Assembly: GCF_004521965.1 (NCBI RefSeq) | Contig: NZ_SDGK01000031.1 | Location: 34,821-98,820, forward strand | Source of the DNA: Weissella cibaria | GTDB taxonomy: Bacteria > Bacillota > Bacilli > Lactobacillales > Lactobacillaceae | Length of the DNA: 64,000 nucleotides | Direction: 5' to 3' | In this document: piece after piece, positions 33,776-44,845 of the stretch | How the letters are laid out: each line of letters opens with the position of its first letter | Numbering within the stretch: the first letter of the stretch is position 1 | The notes under the pieces: generated by a model | What the model was told of the DNA's origin: nothing | The model's database searches: none | Seen by the model: only the letters and a program-made list of their open reading frames with translations | Made by a program: the position numbers and the translations under genes

Positions 33776-36631
33776 ATGGCCAATGATTGGATCAATATTC
33801 ACGGCGCGCGCGCTCACAATTTGAAAAATGTGGACGTGGCGATTCCCCGTGACAAATTCGTGGTGATGACCGGACTCTCTGGTTCTGGTAAGAGTTCACT
33901 TGCCTTTGACACGTTATATGCAGAAGGACAGAGACGATATGTTGAAAGTTTGTCTGCCTATGCCCGTCAGTTCTTAGGACAAATGGATAAGCCAGATGTA
34001 GATGCCATTGAAGGATTAAGTCCTGCTATCTCTATCGATCAAAAGACGACCTCAAAAAATCCTCGCTCAACGGTGGGTACGGTAACTGAGATTAACGACT
34101 ATTATCGTCTATTGTTTGCCCGTGTTGGGCAGCCTGACGCGGCCGAAGATGGCACGATTGTGAAGACGTCAATTGACCAAATGCTGAATTATTTGACGGA
34201 GAACTTGGATGAAGGCACGCGAATGCAAATCCTATCACCAATTGTTCGTCATAAGCGTGGTTCGCACGCGATGGCTTTTGAACGTATTCAAAAAGAAGGC
34301 TTTGTCCGTGTCATGGTCGATGGTGAGATGCATGAAATCACCGACGAACTGATGTTGGATAAGAACAAGTATCACGATATTTCAATTGTGGTTGATCGTA
34401 TTATCTTGCGGGATGGGTCACGCGCACGTTTGTTCGAGTCTTTTGAATCAGCAATGCGCATGGCCGAAGGGGTTGTGACGGTTGATGTGATTGGTGGTGA
34501 ACCAATCACGTTCTCAGATCACTACACTGGTCCGTTGAAGGACTTTGCGGTGGGGAAGCTGGAACCACAGCTGTTTTCATTCAACGCACCCATGGGAGCG
34601 TGTGAAATCTGTGGGGGCTTGGGGATGACACTTGAGGTCGATTTTGACCGAGTTATTCCTGATAAGTCAAAGTCATTGGCTGATGGAGCTATTGTGGCCT
34701 GGAACCCAATTTCATCATCATACTACCCAGAAATGTTGCGCCAATTTGCTGAGCAATTTGGGATTCCAATGGACGTCCCATTTGAAGAATTGACTGCTGA
34801 TCAACAAGACATGGTGCTGTATGGCTCACGTTTGAAGCCGTTCCACTTCCACTATGAAAATGATTTTGGCGGGGTGCGTGATGTTGACGTCCCATTCGAA
34901 GGGGTGATCAATAACATCGACCGTCGCTACCGTGAATCAAATTCTGATTTTACTCGTGAACAAATGCGTAGCTACATGGACGAATTGACTTGCAACGCTT
35001 GTGGCGGATACCGTTTGAACCCAGCTGCTTTGTCGGTTAAGGTCGGTGACAAGCACATTGGTCAAGTGTCAGAGATGCCAGTTGATAAGGAATTGGAATT
35101 TTTTGAAAATGTGAAGTTTGGTAAGCAAGACAGTCAGATTGCAGCTCCCATTGTTAAGGAAATTACGGATCGTTTGAGCTTCTTGAAGAACGTTGGGCTA
35201 GACTATCTAACGCTCTCTCGTTCAGCGCGAACGTTGTCGGGTGGTGAGGCACAACGTATTCGTTTGGCAACGCAAATTGGGTCAAACCTATCGGGTGTGA
35301 TGTATGTTTTGGACGAGCCATCAATTGGGTTGCACCAACGTGATAATGACCGCTTGATTAATTCATTGAAGCAGATGCGTGATTTAGGTAACACGTTGAT
35401 TGTCGTTGAACACGATGAAGATACGATGAAAGCGGCAGACTACATCATCGACGTGGGGCCAGGGGCTGGTGACCATGGTGGTGAAATCATGGCGACGGGT
35501 ACTCCGGCAGAAATCGAAGCAAATGATAACTCGCTAACGGGACAATACCTATCAGGCAAGAAGTTTATTCCAGTTCCTGAAACGCGACGTGAGGGTAACG
35601 GTAAAAAAATTACGATTACTGGTGCATCGGAAAACAACTTGAAAAATGTGAAAGTTGACTTTCCGTTAAGCAAGTTTGTCGCCGTGACGGGGGTTTCTGG
35701 TTCTGGAAAATCAACGCTGGTGAACACAATCTTGAAGCGAGCTTTGAAGATGGAGTTGAACAATAACTCTGAAAAGCCTGGTAAGTACAAGAAGATAACC
35801 GGTTTTGAGAATGTCGACAAGATTGTTGATATTGATCAAAGTCCAATCGGGCGTACGCCACGCTCAAACCCAGCGACGTATACGGGCGTTTTTGATGATA
35901 TTCGCACGCTATTTGCGCAGACAAATGAAGCTAAGCTACGTGGCTATAACAAAGGCCGTTTCTCATTTAACACGAAGGGTGGCCGTTGTGAGACATGTAA
36001 GGGTGATGGTGTCATCAAAATCGAGATGAACTTCCTCCCTGACGTTTACGTAACATGTGAAGTTTGTGGTGGAACCCGTTACAACTCAGAAACGCTTGAA
36101 GTAACGTATCGTGGTTTGACGATCGCTGATGTTTTGAATTTGACGGCTGAACAAGCTGTCGACTTCTTCGCCCCAATTCCAAAGATTCGTCGTAAGTTGC
36201 AAACGATTGTTGATGTAGGTTTGGGTTATGTAACGCTTGGCCAATCAGCGACGACATTGTCTGGTGGTGAAGCACAACGGATGAAGTTGGCGTCAGAACT
36301 GCAACGTAAGTCAACTGGTAAGACATTCTACATCTTGGACGAACCAACCACTGGCTTGCACGTTGATGACATTTCACGCTTGCTTGAAGTGTTACAACGT
36401 CTAGTTGATGGTGGTAACACTGTTTTGGTTATCGAACACAATTTGGATGTCATCAAGACAGCTGACTGGCTAATTGATATGGGTCCAGAAGGCGGTGAAG
36501 GTGGTGGAACAGTGCTTGCCACCGGTACGCCAGAGGATATCGCTGCCGTGTCAGCTTCATATACAGGTCAATATCTTGGCCCAATTATGACACGTGACCG
36601 CGAACGTGCGGCTGCGCCGACGGCAAAGTAA
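33776..36631 (+). CDS. uvrA: Excinuclease ABC subunit A
   Basis: Damage-recognition ATPase of nucleotide excision repair, which loads UvrB on lesions. 951 residues, normal length. Two ABC modules: Walker A motifs GLSGSGKSS (near 33) and GVSGSGKST (near 643), signatures LSGGEAQR twice (near 491 and 832). Zinc-finger cysteines are seen in CEICGG with CNACGG and in CETCKG with CEVCGG. AGGAGG precedes the ATG. In many Lactobacillales uvrB lies immediately upstream; here its place is taken by a broken transporter gene, so uvrB must be elsewhere. Confidence 0.98.
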   Translation: MANDWINIHGARAHNLKNVDVAIPRDKFVVMTGLSGSGKSSLAFDTLYAEGQRRYVESLSAYARQFLGQMDKPDVDAIEGLSPAISIDQKTTSKNPRSTVGTVTEINDYYRLLFARVGQPDAAEDGTIVKTSIDQMLNYLTENLDEGTRMQILSPIVRHKRGSHAMAFERIQKEGFVRVMVDGEMHEITDELMLDKNKYHDISIVVDRIILRDGSRARLFESFESAMRMAEGVVTVDVIGGEPITFSDHYTGPLKDFAVGKLEPQLFSFNAPMGACEICGGLGMTLEVDFDRVIPDKSKSLADGAIVAWNPISSSYYPEMLRQFAEQFGIPMDVPFEELTADQQDMVLYGSRLKPFHFHYENDFGGVRDVDVPFEGVINNIDRRYRESNSDFTREQMRSYMDELTCNACGGYRLNPAALSVKVGDKHIGQVSEMPVDKELEFFENVKFGKQDSQIAAPIVKEITDRLSFLKNVGLDYLTLSRSARTLSGGEAQRIRLATQIGSNLSGVMYVLDEPSIGLHQRDNDRLINSLKQMRDLGNTLIVVEHDEDTMKAADYIIDVGPGAGDHGGEIMATGTPAEIEANDNSLTGQYLSGKKFIPVPETRREGNGKKITITGASENNLKNVKVDFPLSKFVAVTGVSGSGKSTLVNTILKRALKMELNNNSEKPGKYKKITGFENVDKIVDIDQSPIGRTPRSNPATYTGVFDDIRTLFAQTNEAKLRGYNKGRFSFNTKGGRCETCKGDGVIKIEMNFLPDVYVTCEVCGGTRYNSETLEVTYRGLTIADVLNLTAEQAVDFFAPIPKIRRKLQTIVDVGLGYVTLGQSATTLSGGEAQRMKLASELQRKSTGKTFYILDEPTTGLHVDDISRLLEVLQRLVDGGNTVLVIEHNLDVIKTADWLIDMGPEGGEGGGTVLATGTPEDIAAVSASYTGQYLGPIMTRDRERAAAPTAK

Positions 36632-36664
36632 AGATTAAGTGCATGTTACGGTTGGCCTTTTAGG

Positions 36665-36693
36665 TTGCGTTTGGGGTTTGATGCGTGTATACT
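36665..36693 (+). promoter_or_regulatory. Promoter of the 40-residue basic protein gene
   Basis: TTGCGT (36665-36670) and TATACT (36688-36693) are spaced by 17 bases, 57 bp upstream of the small gene. Confidence 0.75.
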
Positions 36694-36750
36694 ACTTTTT
36701 TGTAAGTTACATTTTTGAAGAAAATAAAGACTAAAAGTGAGGTAAACATC

Positions 36751-36873
36751 ATGGCTGAAAAGTTGGATGTGGCATCAGCTCGTCGTAAGATGAAGAGTCC
36801 AAACATTAAGACTCGCAAGCGAGCATTGAAGGCATTGCACGATGCACGTAAGGCAGCGAACAACAAGAAGTAA
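36751..36873 (+). CDS. Small, highly basic 40-residue protein
   Basis: Sequence begins MAEKLDVASARRKM and contains SPNIKTRKRALKALHDARK; 15 of 40 residues are Lys or Arg. It has its own consensus-like promoter, AGTGAGG ribosome site and a strong terminator 15 bp after the stop, so it is a real, separately expressed gene despite its size. Short proteins of this look are common next to core genes in lactobacilli and have been annotated as putative metal homeostasis proteins; I recall that label without being able to verify it. Binding to RNA or ribosomes is equally plausible from composition. Confidence 0.75.
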   Translation: MAEKLDVASARRKMKSPNIKTRKRALKALHDARKAANNKK

Positions 36874-36888
36874 TTCTTGGCGTTATGT

Positions 36889-36933
36889 AAAAACTCCCTA
36901 GAAGGCTGAAATCAGCTATCTAGGGAGTTTTTT
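36889..36933 (+). terminator. Terminator of the 40-residue protein gene
   Basis: AAAAACTCCCTAGA pairs with TCTAGGGAGTTTTTT, with further pairing in the AGGCTG..CAGCTA region. Confidence 0.88.
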
Positions 36934-37028
36934 GATATCAAGTTAACGGTTCACAAAAACCACATAGCCGGGCGTTTTCTCTCAATGGTATAATAACCTA
37001 GACACATTATATGTTCGGAGGGATGCAT

Positions 37029-37922
37029 ATGCCTAAAAAAGAATTGGTTATCGTTACGGGGATGAGTGGCGCTGGTAAAACAGTTGCTATTCAAGCCTTT
37101 GAAGATCTTGGTTACTTTACTGTTCAAAACCTGCCACCTGCTATGTTGCCAAAATTCTGGCAAATGATTTCTGATGAAGAAAACATTCAGCGGGCTGCAG
37201 TGATGATCGATTTGCGGTCACAAAGTTTTTTCGCTGACTTAGATGACGAGATTCGTATTATGTCAGCTTCAAATCATGATAAGTATGATTTGAAGATTGT
37301 GTATATCGATGCGACGGATGAAGAATTGGTGGCCCGCTATAAGGAAACACGTCGTTCGCACCCGCTGTCAGGTGACCGGGGAACGTTGTACGGTATTCAA
37401 ACTGAACGTCAACAACTAACAGAAATTCATGATATGGCGAGCGAAGTGATTCATACAGATGATTTTGCTCCTCGTCAATTGCGTAACTATATTCAAGAAC
37501 ATTTCGGGTCGGATGCTGATCGTGCGGGGACTTTTTCTGTGCAAGTGATGAGCTTCGGGTTTAAGTATGGTGTGCCAGTTGATGCTGACTTGGTTATTGA
37601 TGTGCGCTTTTTAAAGAATCCCTACTACATCACGACTTTGCGTGAACAAACAGGCTTGGATAAGGTAGTTTGGGATTATGTCTGGTCAAGTGAAGATGCC
37701 GAAGAATTTTATGAGCGTCAAAGTAGCTTGATTAAGTGGTTGTTACCAAAGTATAAGGCTGAGGGCAAAAGTACACTAACGATTGCCTTTGGTTGCACTG
37801 GCGGTCAACACCGATCGGTGGCGTATGCACACCGCTTGAGCCAAGATTTGGCGACTGATTGGAAGGTAAACGAATACCACCGTGATACTGAGCGTCGCAA
37901 AGAAAGCAGTAATCGCTCATGA
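37029..37922 (+). CDS. rapZ: RNase adapter protein RapZ (YvcJ)
   Basis: P-loop protein of 297 residues, called YvcJ in Bacillus and RapZ in Escherichia coli, where it guides RNase E to regulatory RNAs. Walker A is TGMSGAGKT (near residue 8), the DLRS segment lies near residue 62, and the C-terminal domain shows GCTGGQHRSV. The ATG at 37029 follows GGAGGG by six bases and is preferred over two upstream ATGs. The gene overlaps yvcK by four bases and starts the conserved rapZ-yvcK-whiA cluster of Firmicutes. The Firmicute RNA target is not known. Confidence 0.95.
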   Translation: MPKKELVIVTGMSGAGKTVAIQAFEDLGYFTVQNLPPAMLPKFWQMISDEENIQRAAVMIDLRSQSFFADLDDEIRIMSASNHDKYDLKIVYIDATDEELVARYKETRRSHPLSGDRGTLYGIQTERQQLTEIHDMASEVIHTDDFAPRQLRNYIQEHFGSDADRAGTFSVQVMSFGFKYGVPVDADLVIDVRFLKNPYYITTLREQTGLDKVVWDYVWSSEDAEEFYERQSSLIKWLLPKYKAEGKSTLTIAFGCTGGQHRSVAYAHRLSQDLATDWKVNEYHRDTERRKESSNRS

Positions 37923-38923
37923 CAGAGACTTTTAAAGTAACGACACGGCCAAAGATTGTTGTCATTGGCGGTGGATCCGGCCAACCAGTGATTTTGCGGG
38001 GGTTGAAGCAGTATGATACTGATTTAACTGCCGTTATTACGGTGGCTGATGATGGTGGCTCTTCTGGAACGTTGCGTGATTATCTCAATATGGTACCGCC
38101 TGGTGATATTCGAAATGTGATGGCTGTTTTATCGAGTTTGCCACAAGAAATTATTGATATTTTCCAATACCGTTTTCATAAAGAGGATGAAATGCTAGCG
38201 AATCACGCGTTGGGGAACTTAATTATTGCGGCGATGGCAGAAAAGGAACGTGACATTTTTACAGGCGTTCAGACGTTGGCAAAAGTCATGGGCGTACGGG
38301 GCCATGTGTATCCGGTAGCGGACGAGCCGCTGGTGTTGCATGCCACATTTTCAGACGGCACGACTTTGTCTGGTGAAGCTGAAATTACGGCTGCCCACAA
38401 GCGCATTGATAGTATTTGGGTGACACCGCAAGATGATTCGACGAATGAAGTTGCGCAAGCGCCATCAGAGGTCATTAACACCATTTTGAACGCAGATGTG
38501 ATTGTTTTAGGACCAGGAAGTTTGTTTACGAGTGTCTTACCAAATTTGATGGTTCCTAACGTCGCTGAAGCATTAAAGGCAACCCGGGCGAAAGTGGTTT
38601 ACATTGCGAACATCATGACGCAAAAGGGCGAAACTGATGATTTCTCAGATGCTGATCACCTTCGCGCGATTAATCGACACGTGGGTGATAACGTCGTTGA
38701 TGCTGTGATTATGAATACTGGCGTCGTACCAGAAGACTATATCGATTGGAAGAAGTGGAATGAGGTCTCGCACCAGGTGACGTTTGATCCGGAAGAAGTC
38801 CGACAAGAAGGTGCGGTACCTGTCTTGGGCGATTTGTTAGAGTTGCGGGATGATGGTGCCTTTCACAATGGTGATACTGTGGCCCAATTAATCATGCAAA
38901 TTGCTAACTCGCCCGAAATATAA
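37919..38923 (+). CDS. yvcK: Gluconeogenesis/morphogenesis factor YvcK (CofD-like)
   Basis: 334 residues of the CofD-like fold, which binds UDP-sugars. The N-terminal GGGSGQPVILRGLK and TVADDGGSSGTLRDYL motifs are diagnostic, and VLGPGSLFTSVLPNL is the later loop. In Bacillus YvcK is needed for growth on gluconeogenic carbon and for correct PBP1/MreB localisation. The ATG overlaps the rapZ stop (ATGA), so it is translationally coupled. whiA follows after 16 bp. Confidence 0.95.
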   Translation: MTETFKVTTRPKIVVIGGGSGQPVILRGLKQYDTDLTAVITVADDGGSSGTLRDYLNMVPPGDIRNVMAVLSSLPQEIIDIFQYRFHKEDEMLANHALGNLIIAAMAEKERDIFTGVQTLAKVMGVRGHVYPVADEPLVLHATFSDGTTLSGEAEITAAHKRIDSIWVTPQDDSTNEVAQAPSEVINTILNADVIVLGPGSLFTSVLPNLMVPNVAEALKATRAKVVYIANIMTQKGETDDFSDADHLRAINRHVGDNVVDAVIMNTGVVPEDYIDWKKWNEVSHQVTFDPEEVRQEGAVPVLGDLLELRDDGAFHNGDTVAQLIMQIANSPEI

Positions 38924-38939
38924 AAAGGAGGTGTAAACT

Positions 38940-39896
38940 GTGTCATTTGCAAGTGATGTGAAAAAAGAATTAACAATGCTTGAGATTAACAATCCAGATA
39001 ATGCGAAGGCTGAATTGTCAGCATTGTTGCGAATGAATGGTTCGCTAGGACTAGCAAACATGCGGTTTACGCTGAATGTACAAACTGAGAATGCAGCGAC
39101 AGCCCGACGGATTCTGGGATTGCTCCAACAGTTCTACCAGTTGCCGTCAGAAATTTCGGTCCGACGCCAGATGAAACTGAAGAAGAATAATCTGTATGTC
39201 GTGCGAATCGTGCAAGGTGTAAATGAATTGTTGGATGATTTGCACATTTTTGAAGACTTTGAATTATTGCCAACGGTACCAGATGACTGGCTAGCTGATG
39301 AAGGTAAAGCACGTTCTTATTTGCGTGGGGCGTTTCTAGCGGCCGGATCGGTTAATAATCCAGAAACAAGTCGGTATCACTTGGAGATTTATTCATTGTA
39401 TGAAGAACAAGCGCACCAATTGGAAGGCTTGATGAATCGGTTTGATTTAAATGCTAAAGTCGTTGATCGCCGGTCAGGTTACATTGTTTATCTAAAAGAA
39501 GCTGAAAAAATCGGTGATATGTTAATGGTGATTGGGGCGACTAATGCCATGCTTAAAATGGAAGACGTGCGTATTCTACGGGATATGCGTAATTCTGTTA
39601 ACCGATTAGTTAATGCCGAGAATGCTAATTTGGATAAGACAGTTAACGCCAGCCAAAAGCAGATTGATGATATTGAATTTTTAGATGAAGAAATTGGGTT
39701 AGCCCGTCTGCCTGAAAAGTTACGTGAAATTGCTGAGGTTCGGCTTGCCCATCGCGAGGAACCGTTGTCGGAACTCGGTCAATACGTGCCGTCTGGTGAA
39801 ATTTCTAAGTCAGGGGTTAATCATCGTCTGCGTAAACTCTCGAAGATGGCTGATGATTTACGGACTACGGGGGCACTTCCTAAAGGAATCAACTAG
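38940..39896 (+). CDS. whiA: WhiA-type DNA-binding protein
   Basis: 318 residues: a LAGLIDADG-like N-terminal domain (residues about 20-220; [13 protein letters not shown] and [16 protein letters not shown]) and a C-terminal helix-turn-helix ([22 protein letters not shown]). WhiA affects cell division and chromosome segregation in Bacillus and sporulation in Streptomyces. The start is GTG with AAGGAGGTG upstream. It completes the rapZ-yvcK-whiA operon. Confidence 0.95.
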   Translation: MSFASDVKKELTMLEINNPDNAKAELSALLRMNGSLGLANMRFTLNVQTENAATARRILGLLQQFYQLPSEISVRRQMKLKKNNLYVVRIVQGVNELLDDLHIFEDFELLPTVPDDWLADEGKARSYLRGAFLAAGSVNNPETSRYHLEIYSLYEEQAHQLEGLMNRFDLNAKVVDRRSGYIVYLKEAEKIGDMLMVIGATNAMLKMEDVRILRDMRNSVNRLVNAENANLDKTVNASQKQIDDIEFLDEEIGLARLPEKLREIAEVRLAHREEPLSELGQYVPSGEISKSGVNHRLRKLSKMADDLRTTGALPKGIN

Positions 39897-39910
39897 AAGG
39901 CCTCATTTTG

Positions 39911-39940
39911 TTTGACCATGTTTGACGAAATGTCTAAAAT
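39911..39940 (+). promoter_or_regulatory. clpP promoter overlapped by a CtsR box
   Basis: TTGACC (39912-39917) and TAAAAT (39935-39940) are 17 bases apart. The sequence TTTGACCATGTTTGAC (39911-39926), read on the minus strand, is GTCAAACATGGTCAAA, which matches the CtsR heptad repeat (A/G)GTCAAANAN(A/G)GTCAAA except for the first base. It overlaps the -35, so CtsR should repress clpP until heat or protein stress. Confidence 0.8.
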
Positions 39941-39980
39941 ATAGGTATGTTATGATTTGAACATCAGGAGGAAATAAAAA

Positions 39981-40574
39981 ATGAACCCAATTCCATACGT
40001 TATTGAGCAATCATCACGTGGTGAACGTTCTTACGACATTTACTCACGTTTGTTGATTGACCGTATTATCATGGTCAGTGGACCAATTGAATCACAAATG
40101 GCAACGGCAATCATTGCCCAATTGCTATTCTTGGATGCACAAGATCCAGATAAGGATATCTACATGTACATTAACTCTCCTGGTGGAGAAGTTAATGCCG
40201 GTATGGCCATCTATGACACTATGAACTTCATTCACGCCGATGTACAAACGATTGTTATCGGCCTGGCTGCTTCAATGGCGTCAGTCTTGGCTTCATCAGG
40301 AGCAAAGGGCAAGCGCTTTATGCTACCTAACTCTCAGTTTATGATTCACCAACCATCTGGTGGTGCACAAGGTCAACAAACTGAAATTGCGATTGCGGCT
40401 GAAGAGATTTTGAAGACGCGTAAGAAGTTGAATGAAATCTTGGCTGCAAACACAGACAACCCATATGAGCGTCTTGAACGTGATACGGAACGTGACCATT
40501 GGTTGGATGCGGAAGAATCACTTGAATACGGTCTGGTTGATAAGATCATGAAGAACGCTGACGATCGTAAGTAA
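39981..40574 (+). CDS. clpP: ATP-dependent Clp protease proteolytic subunit
   Basis: Tetradecameric serine protease that degrades proteins unfolded by ClpC, ClpE or ClpX. 197 residues. Ser in [11 protein letters not shown], His in FMIHQPSGG and Asp in [10 protein letters not shown] form the catalytic triad. AGGAGG precedes the ATG. It has its own promoter with a CtsR site and its own terminator, and follows whiA as in other Bacilli. Confidence 0.98.
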   Translation: MNPIPYVIEQSSRGERSYDIYSRLLIDRIIMVSGPIESQMATAIIAQLLFLDAQDPDKDIYMYINSPGGEVNAGMAIYDTMNFIHADVQTIVIGLAASMASVLASSGAKGKRFMLPNSQFMIHQPSGGAQGQQTEIAIAAEEILKTRKKLNEILAANTDNPYERLERDTERDHWLDAEESLEYGLVDKIMKNADDRK

Positions 40575-40592
40575 ATCGTTAATATTCGTCAT

Positions 40593-40632
40593 AAACATGT
40601 CCTTAATATCGTCGTTTGGGCATGTTTTTTTC
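40593..40632 (+). terminator. Terminator of clpP
   Basis: AACATGTCC pairs with GGGCATGTT with one G-U, followed by seven T. Confidence 0.78.
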
Positions 40633-40745
40633 TTAGATTAATAGTGCGTATTCCGATAAGTTGGAGTTTTAGTGGTTTTTGACCGTTTTTTAGGGCCGAA
40701 TGTGAATTATTCGTGAAATTTGTGAACTTTTATGCAGCAAAAAAA

Positions 40746-40827
40746 GGGCCAAAAGATACGCCGTTTGACATACTACTGTGACATTGGTGGGTGTTTTGGC
40801 CCGAGTTTTGTCCAAATGGGACAAAAC
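40746..40827. repeat. Tandem inverted repeats upstream of the D-lactate dehydrogenase promoter
   Basis: GGGCCAAAA (40746-40754) pairs with TTTTGGCCC (40794-40802) over a 39-base loop. Two bases later GTTTTGTCC (40805-40813) pairs with GGACAAAAC (40819-40827) over AAATG. GTGAA occurs three times at about 40700-40730. This 345-bp gap has no coding sequence and ends in the ldhD promoter, so a regulator or redox-sensor site is likely. Confidence 0.5.
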
Positions 40828-40854
40828 TATGTGAAACTAGTTTGGGAAAGCATG

Positions 40855-40882
40855 TTGACTTATTCACAAGTTGCCCTATAAT
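40855..40882 (+). promoter_or_regulatory. Strong promoter of the D-lactate dehydrogenase gene
   Basis: TTGACT (40855-40860) and TATAAT (40877-40882) with a 16-base spacer, 37 bp before the start codon. Confidence 0.8.
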
Positions 40883-40895
40883 GAATAAGTGTTAA

Positions 40896-41915
<1,020 letters not shown>

Positions 41916-42054
41916 TTGTGATAACTTGCTTTTTGTAAGTAATTATTCATTTTTATAATCCTCTCCAAATGAAATGCCGACTGTTGTGAGATTCAGCGGT
42001 TTTCGAGAATTTGTTGGGAATTGAGTTTTTGGTTTGAAAGGTTAATTGAATATT

Positions 42055-43197
42055 ATGACGAGCGAATTTTTTGACGGTTCATACGAGCTGAAGTTGAAGG
42101 ATTTCTTCTTCAAGGTGCTTTCTGGATCTGCCCAAGGTATCTTGATTGGTGTTTTGCCATCTGCCGTAATGAAGTACATCTTGAAGATGTTCGGCACGGC
42201 GCAATGGGCACTTGATTTGTCAGCGATTTTGACGCTGTTCGCATCATTCATTCCGTTGTTGATTGGTCTTGCGGTTGCCATGCAATTCCGCATGAAGGCG
42301 CTTGATGCGGGTGTTATGGCGATTGCGGTTGGTGCATCTGCTGGTTCTCTAAAGTGGGCAACGGCACCTGCTGGCTTCGTAAACCCAGTGACAGGCGTTA
42401 AGTTGACGGCACCTGCTAACGTGTACATCGCAGCTGGCGCTGGTGACGTGATTAACGCTATCATCGTCGCTGCGGTTGCAGTTTTGGTTATCTGGTTAGT
42501 ATCAAAGTACCTAAAGGGCTTTGGTTCAGTAGCGATTATCTTGAGCCCAATTGTTATTGGTGGTGGTGTGGCTTTGTTTGGTAAGGCAATTGCTCCATAC
42601 GTTGCTTACATCACGACTTGGGTTGGTGATGCTGTGCGTTTGGCAACTGACTTGCAACCATTGCCAATGTCAATTGCGATTGCGATGGCCTTCTCATTCA
42701 TCATTATCACGCCTATCTCAACGGTTGGAATTGCTTTGGCAATCGCCTTGTCAGGTTTGGGTGCTGGTGCTGCAGGTGTTGGTGTTGTTGCTACGACAGT
42801 TATCTTGTTGATCAACTCATGGAAGGTTAACAAGAAGGGAACGACGGTTGCCATCTTCTTGGGTGCGATGAAGGGTATGATGCCAGCAATTTTCAAGAAG
42901 CCTATTATGATTTTGAGCTTCTTGGTTGCAGCAGCTATCTCAGCTATCCCAGTGGCAATCTTCAACGTACAAGGAACGCCTACATCAGCTGGTTTCGGTT
43001 GGATTGGAATGGTTTCACCAATTCAATCAATGATTGCTGATGGTGCCGAAAGAGATATCGTAACGCACACGATTGGTGCTTTCCCAGCCTTGTTGACTTG
43101 GTTGATTGTGCCAGCTGTTGCTGGTTTCGTAGTCGACTTATTGTTTACAAAAGTCTTTAAGTTGTACACGCCTGCTGATTTTGAGCAAGACATGTAA
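42055..43197 (+). CDS. PTS-IIC-like membrane permease (PTS_EIIC_2 type)
   Basis: 380 residues with about ten membrane helices and large glycine/alanine-rich segments (GLGAGAAGVGVV). It has no IIA or IIB domain and none is encoded next to it. Proteins of this type (EIIC_2, DUF-like) are annotated as PTS sugar transporter IIC subunits, but the phosphotransferase partners and substrate are unknown. The start is ATG at 42055; a TTG nine bases upstream (42046) is possible because AAAGG lies between. An ISL3 element sits only 18 bp after its stop codon and may have removed its own terminator. Confidence 0.8.
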   Translation: MTSEFFDGSYELKLKDFFFKVLSGSAQGILIGVLPSAVMKYILKMFGTAQWALDLSAILTLFASFIPLLIGLAVAMQFRMKALDAGVMAIAVGASAGSLKWATAPAGFVNPVTGVKLTAPANVYIAAGAGDVINAIIVAAVAVLVIWLVSKYLKGFGSVAIILSPIVIGGGVALFGKAIAPYVAYITTWVGDAVRLATDLQPLPMSIAIAMAFSFIIITPISTVGIALAIALSGLGAGAAGVGVVATTVILLINSWKVNKKGTTVAIFLGAMKGMMPAIFKKPIMILSFLVAAAISAIPVAIFNVQGTPTSAGFGWIGMVSPIQSMIADGAERDIVTHTIGAFPALLTWLIVPAVAGFVVDLLFTKVFKLYTPADFEQDM

Positions 43198-43215
43198 TAT
43201 GAGACAAACAAAAAG

Positions 43216-44726
43216 GGCTCTATGCCAAATAGCGTTGGTCGACAATGAATTTGAAAATTAACGCGATTTGAAGAGTCGCAAAAAGTGGTGATGACAGAAA
43301 TGTTGTCACCACTTTTTTTAGAATTTTCCATACTTCATTTGGATACGGATGCGTCGCATGTAATTACCGAGGTTTTGATAACCGTATGCGGTACGAGCTA
43401 TTTGCTTAAGGCGACGGTTGATGCCTTCGATTTTACCGTTTGACCATGGGCAACGAAGACTTTCGAGGATGCCTTTTAAATTGCGCTTAAAAGTACCGAT
43501 GGTCACGTCCATGGCGGAACCCACCGGTTTGTAAGTGCTGATCAATGCATGAATTAGCTCGGGGCTACGCTTGTCCATTGCTTCTAAAGCTTCTTGGTAC
43601 ACTAAATAAGCCGCCTCGAGAACCGGAAATGATTTGAACACTAGCGTGAGAGCTTCTTCTTCCGTGATATATTCGTTCAAGCCTCGCATATATTTACGAT
43701 GGGTAGTTTCTAAGTTGCTGTATTTTTTGAGGAAAAGGCGCCAGCCGTTTTTCATTATTTTGTATTCACGAGAGTGCTTATCAAGTAGATGCTGAATGCC
43801 TGTGCGAATAGTGTTGATGGCACGGGTCATTAGTTGAACGATATGGAATCGATCAATGACAATTTGGGCATTAGGAAATAGTTCCGGCACGAGGGTAGCG
43901 TAGCTAGCGTTCATGTCCATGACGACGTGCGTGACTGCCTGGCGTTGCTTCAAAGAGAAGCCATAGAAATAACTTCGGATTGTGTTTAAATCACGACTTG
44001 GCAATATCTCCATAAAGTTGTCAGGTGATGCATACACGAAAGCGTATGATCTGCTAATTCGAATTTCATCGAAGCTTAGAACTGCTGGTAAATGACTGTA
44101 GTCATAACGATAATCCTGGAGTTCGTCGTTGATAACACGGTGAACTGTTGAGTGTGAAAGACGCAAAATAAAACCGATAACTTTCTCTGAAATATCCTCC
44201 ATAGCCAGTCGAATAACTTGAAGGCGTAGGGGTTTAGAGATGTTTCGGGCTTCTTCTAAATCGGGTGATGACACAACTACGGAAGCGTTGCACTCATGGC
44301 AGTAATAGCGCTGCTTACGCAGGCGTAGGCGGTTGTCGAAACCGTTAGTTGCGGGTAGCTTTACTTCGGTGGGTTTGCTGAAACCATTTTTGGTTAATAT
44401 ACTCTCTTGGCCACACAACGTGCATCGATCCATATCACCGTGTAGTGCAGCTTCATAAACGATAGTTTTATGATTATCTTTTCCACGATATGAGATGTGG
44501 TTGAATTCACCGTTATCATCCATTAAAAATTCGAAATTTGGGTCTGTTAATCCGACGCTACGTAGGATAGAATCATTTAAAGACATCAATAGCTCTCCTT
44601 GTATTTTGGTCTTAGACGACTTTAGGATACACCGAGCTATTGGTGTTTTTATTGTTGTTCTGAGAATGATTGATAAATGCAAAAAAGCGTTGGCGATTAA
44701 CCACCAACGCCAAAAAGAATAGAACC
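43216..44726 (-). mobile_element. ISL3-family insertion sequence, complete copy
   Basis: 1511 bp. The imperfect terminal inverted repeats are GGCTCTATGCCAAATAGCGTTGGT at the transposase 3' side and GGTTCTATTCTTTTTGGCGTTGGT at the 5' side, 24 bp with about nine mismatches. It encodes one intact ISL3 transposase. ISL3 elements normally give an 8-bp target duplication; here the flanks are ACAAAAAG and GTCTTTTT, which do not match. A second copy with an identical 5' end begins at 63945 in the opposite orientation. Confidence 0.88.
43318..44586 (-). CDS. tnp: ISL3-family transposase
   Basis: 422 residues, intact. The N-terminal zinc-finger region has CTLCGQ and YYCHECNAS. A helix-turn-helix lies in the ISEKVIGFILRLSHSTVHRVI segment. 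The DDE catalytic domain spans VLSFDEIRISRSYAF, VVMDMNASYATLV and the C-terminal WSNGKIEGINRRLKQI. AAGGAGAG precedes the ATG at 44586; a longer frame from 44682 is not supported. A stem with T's (43283-43319 on this strand) terminates it. Confidence 0.94.
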   Translation of the reverse strand: MSLNDSILRSVGLTDPNFEFLMDDNGEFNHISYRGKDNHKTIVYEAALHGDMDRCTLCGQESILTKNGFSKPTEVKLPATNGFDNRLRLRKQRYYCHECNASVVVSSPDLEEARNISKPLRLQVIRLAMEDISEKVIGFILRLSHSTVHRVINDELQDYRYDYSHLPAVLSFDEIRISRSYAFVYASPDNFMEILPSRDLNTIRSYFYGFSLKQRQAVTHVVMDMNASYATLVPELFPNAQIVIDRFHIVQLMTRAINTIRTGIQHLLDKHSREYKIMKNGWRLFLKKYSNLETTHRKYMRGLNEYITEEEALTLVFKSFPVLEAAYLVYQEALEAMDKRSPELIHALISTYKPVGSAMDVTIGTFKRNLKGILESLRCPWSNGKIEGINRRLKQIARTAYGYQNLGNYMRRIRIQMKYGKF

Positions 44727-44804
44727 GTCTTTTTTAATCTACATTATTTAATAATGATGCCAAAATATAATAAATTTGCCATGGAAAAACGGTTACAATA
44801 ATTG

Positions 44805-44818
44805 TAGAAGCGATTGCA
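44805..44818 (+). promoter_or_regulatory. Possible cre site upstream of the glutathione peroxidase gene
   Basis: TAGAAGCGATTGCA matches TGNAANCGNNNNCA at all but the second base, 28 bp before the gpx start codon. The match is weaker than the two other cre sites in the window. Confidence 0.4.
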
Positions 44819-44845
44819 CAGGAATGATTATATGGGGGAAACAAT

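Noticed and set aside
36751..36873. The small basic frame as a chance open frame
   Set aside because: Promoter with 17-base spacing, ribosome site and terminator all match its ends, so it was kept as a gene.
43216..44726. Composite transposon formed by the two ISL3 copies
   Set aside because: The DNA between them is mostly core genes (murF, mreB, rodA, proC) in normal order, so transposition as a unit is unlikely.
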